From contig FJUW01000111.1 in the NCBI GenBank assembly GCA_900074885.1, positions 3,164 to 24,355 of the forward strand: DNA of 21,192 nt, given 5' to 3'. The DNA comes from Rhynchosporium graminicola (lineage: Eukaryota > Ascomycota > Leotiomycetes > Helotiales > Ploettnerulaceae). The notes beneath the pieces are model-generated. The model ran no database searches and was not told where the DNA came from. It saw nothing but the letters and a program-made list of their open reading frames with translations. Positions within the stretch are counted from its first letter, which is position 1, and every line of letters starts with the position of its first letter. The translations under genes and the position numbers were made by a program. This document shows positions 18,970 to 21,192 of the stretch, in pieces.

Positions 18970-19237
18970 TGTGACGACAGCTCACCTGAATATCACATGA
19001 GAAGAAGGATAGATACTAGGGCCTAAGTTCATAGGTATCCCGGCAGAACTAGTGTCCGACTCGGTATAGTATCGGGCTAGTACCGGTATATATATATAAG
19101 GTGCATTATACTCTATCTCTCTTCTTCTTCCTTCCTTATCTTTTTGTTTACTTAATAATAAACTATATAAGATCGCTCTTAGCATCAATACTTATTTATT
19201 CTTACTTATATACTAAATTAAGTCTTATATTATTATA
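18970..19237 (+). repeat. 5' LTR of Gypsy element A2 (268 bp)
   Basis: The start is TGTGACGACAGCTCACC and the end TATTATTATA. It is the plus-strand counterpart of 6375-6642, with equal length. It lies directly in the Tc1 transposase frame, so A2 inserted there; flank GTATT (18965-18969) is the expected target site. The outer 150 bp keep more CA/TG than the internal region. The 68-codon minus-strand ORF across it has no protein features. Confidence 0.9.
19087..19099 (+). promoter_or_regulatory. TATA-like box in the A2 LTR
   Basis: TATATATATATAA stands before GGTGCA; the same order is seen in solo LTR F. It is the probable start region for the element's transcript. Confidence 0.45.
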
Positions 19238-21192
19238 TTAAATAAAAAGATCAAGATAGCCGGAGATAGCTTACTATAATATCTTACTACTAAGTTAGTT
19301 ATTCGATAACTACTTATATATAGCTAAGATACTAGAGATCTCTCGGATAACTATAAATTAGGGTTTAATTTAGCTTATCGTAAATAGTATAATAGAGAAG
19401 GTTTTCGCTAACGCTCCTTTAATAACCCTCTTAATATAAAGGAATTATAGATAGATTTTGAAGAAAGTATAATAAATACCTCGGAACTTTAACCTCTATA
19501 TATCGCCGCCGAAATAGCCTTAATATACCCTTTTTTAAGCTATTATTATAGCTCTTAACTAATAAACTAGAGACCCCTTTAGCTCTAGGGGAACCTGACG
19601 CGATCCTCCTTGCTTTACTTCTGAACCTAATCTATTATACTTTTCTTTATCTTAAATATCTCTTACCTTAGAGAATATTAATATCTTATTAAGGAAGTAC
19701 TAACTAAGAGAGAAAGGAAAATAAAAGCGAAATTTACTAGGAGTATAATCGCTAAGTACTCCTATTACTATAAGTGACTCGAACCTGATCTATTCCCTTT
19801 TATAATAATTAGTAGACTAGGAGGAAAAGAATAACTCTCTAGAAGATACTATAGATAGACTAATCTCTATATAAGATAAGTTCCTTATAGGGGTCCCTCG
19901 CTTATCTTTAACTCTCCTACTAGAACTAATACTATAATCTCCGCGTATAGCGGAGTTTAATAACTTAATAAACTCTATTCTAATACGTAGTACTAAGAGA
20001 GAGGATACTATTCCTAATAAACTATCTCTCTCTCTTAGCGCTAAATCGGTAGAGTTATACCTTAGGAAGCCTTATCTTACTAAGAAGATCCTACCCCTAG
20101 ATAATAGATTAGACTCTACTTTCCTCTAATAGAGAGTATCGATACGAGACCGGCTAGCTATAAACGCTAATTATTACTCTACGGACTTCTTCCGGCGCGT
20201 TCTCGTATAGGAGCTAGTTACTAGATTAGCTAAAGAGTATCTTACGCCTTAGTACTTTACTAACGAGTTTAAAACTAGCGATAAAATAATCTCTTTATTA
20301 GAGGAGAACTTTCTTACTAGTTTAGAGGAAGATAACTATTATAACGCTTTCTACTACTTAGAAATATAATAATCTAGCTATATACGCGAGACTTTCGCTA
20401 AGTTTCGTAATCGATTTCAAAGCGCTACTATCTAAAGTAAAGTTAAAAAGAAAGAATAATTCTTCTATATATAGAATAAGATTATACTATTCTTACGCGC
20501 TTTAACTCTTATTATTAAACTAATATAGAATAAGGACTACGCTTCTATAGTTAGATCCTTACTTTCTTTTAATACTAAGTATTACTATAACTTAGAACGT
20601 ACTTATCCCGAGAAAGCTACTACCTAGGTATAGTACTATAAGCTTACTATTACTACTGCGACTACTACTAGTTCTACCTCTTACTAGTCCTTAAGCTTAG
20701 CTTCTCGATAAACTACTCTTATATTATACGTACGTACTTCTACCCCGGTACGGGCTAGTATTCCCTCCGCGCTAAAACGCCCTATTACCTCGACCGGAGA
20801 ACCCTTTAGGTATTATAGTTATAGATAGCTCAGTTATATTAAGCTAGATTACTCTAACTTACTTAAAGTTTAATTAATTAACGAATTTCTAGAAGAGGAT
20901 TAAGTAACTAAGGAAGTAGTAGAAGATATACTCTCCGAATCTAGACTAATACTAGAGGGAAATAATAAGGCTTAAGTAAAAACTCCTTCCTAGGTCTATA
21001 TAAGTATAATCTCTCTAATCTGAACTTTAACTCCCTAATAGGAGATAAGTAATTTATATACTCGACTATAGTTAGTATAAACGGGCTAGGAGTCTCTATA
21101 AATAGCCTAATCGATACCGGAGCGAATAGTTATCTATTTATTAATTATACTCTTACTAGACGATTATTAGGGGCTCTTAGTATTAAAATTAA
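19238..21192 (+). pseudogene. RIP-degraded gag and start of pol (protease) of Gypsy element A2, cut by window edge
   Basis: This is the internal region after the 5' LTR, colinear with A1 (6374 down to about 4420) at high similarity. The Gag region ends with a CCHC zinc knuckle at 20811-20852. Its ligand codons at 20811, 20820, 20835 and 20850 all read Tyr. The pol protease follows with Leu-Ile-Asp-Thr-Gly-Ala-Asn, its Asp codon at 21113-21115. Knuckle and protease are 302 nt apart, which puts pol in the -1 frame; A1 has exactly the same spacing. This suggests a family-level gag/pol frameshift and not random damage. Stops are RIP-type. RT and later domains lie beyond the right edge. Confidence 0.85.

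Noticed and set aside
18982..19188. 68-codon minus-strand ORF
   Set aside because: It lies wholly inside the A2 LTR, antisense to it, and has no domain-like composition.
1..21192. CRISPR arrays, rRNA or tRNA genes
   Set aside because: No regularly spaced short repeats and no cloverleaf or rRNA-like conserved segments were seen.

Overview
This window looks like repeat-rich, AT-rich DNA from a filamentous ascomycete (Pezizomycotina). About 18.6 of the 21.2 kb is dead transposable elements. They show the signature of repeat-induced point mutation (RIP): by eye CpA and TpG are almost gone, TpA is everywhere, and CpG is kept. Translated in the right frame, the elements still read as recognisable Ty3/Gypsy, Ty1/Copia and Tc1/mariner proteins. 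Their stops are mostly TAG/TAA where Gln or Trp is expected, and Cys/His ligands have become Tyr. The genus cannot be told from the sequence.

Layout: 1-755 (-) gag start of Gypsy element B' (runs off the left edge), with its 5' LTR at 756-990. 991-6374 (-) gag-pol of Gypsy element A1, with its 5' LTR at 6375-6642. 6643-8147 (+) integrase and chromodomain end of Gypsy element B, with its 3' LTR at 8148-8382. 8383-13868 (+) internal region of chromovirus-type Gypsy element D, including an antisense ORF, with its 3' LTR at 13869-14364. 14365-15336 (+) RT end and RNase H of Copia element E, with its 3' LTR at 15337-15500. A solo LTR (F, 14983-15184) that escaped RIP sits inside E. 15501-18092 is a GC-normal, un-RIPped island. 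18093-18969 (+) is a Tc1/mariner element cut off by Gypsy element A2, whose 5' LTR is 18970-19237 and whose gag and protease run to the right edge.

The junctions give a stratigraphy: E was entered by D, D by B, B by A1 and A1 by B'. F entered E separately and, lacking RIP, probably last. A2 entered the Tc1 element. A1 and A2 are two copies of one family, pointing away from each other on either side of the island.

The island carries the only intact genes: a fungal APH/ChoK-like phosphotransferase (16513-17427, +) and a 66-residue RanBP2-type zinc-finger protein (17615-17815, -), placed tail to tail. The rest of the island is non-coding or unassigned, with a 64-bp tandem repeat near its left border.

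Most worth a second look: the antisense coiled-coil ORF between pol and the 3' LTR of element D; the solo LTR spared by RIP; and two single-N positions (2687, 7995), each with an equal-length repeat on both sides (910 and 148 bp), which look like unmerged assembly overlaps.
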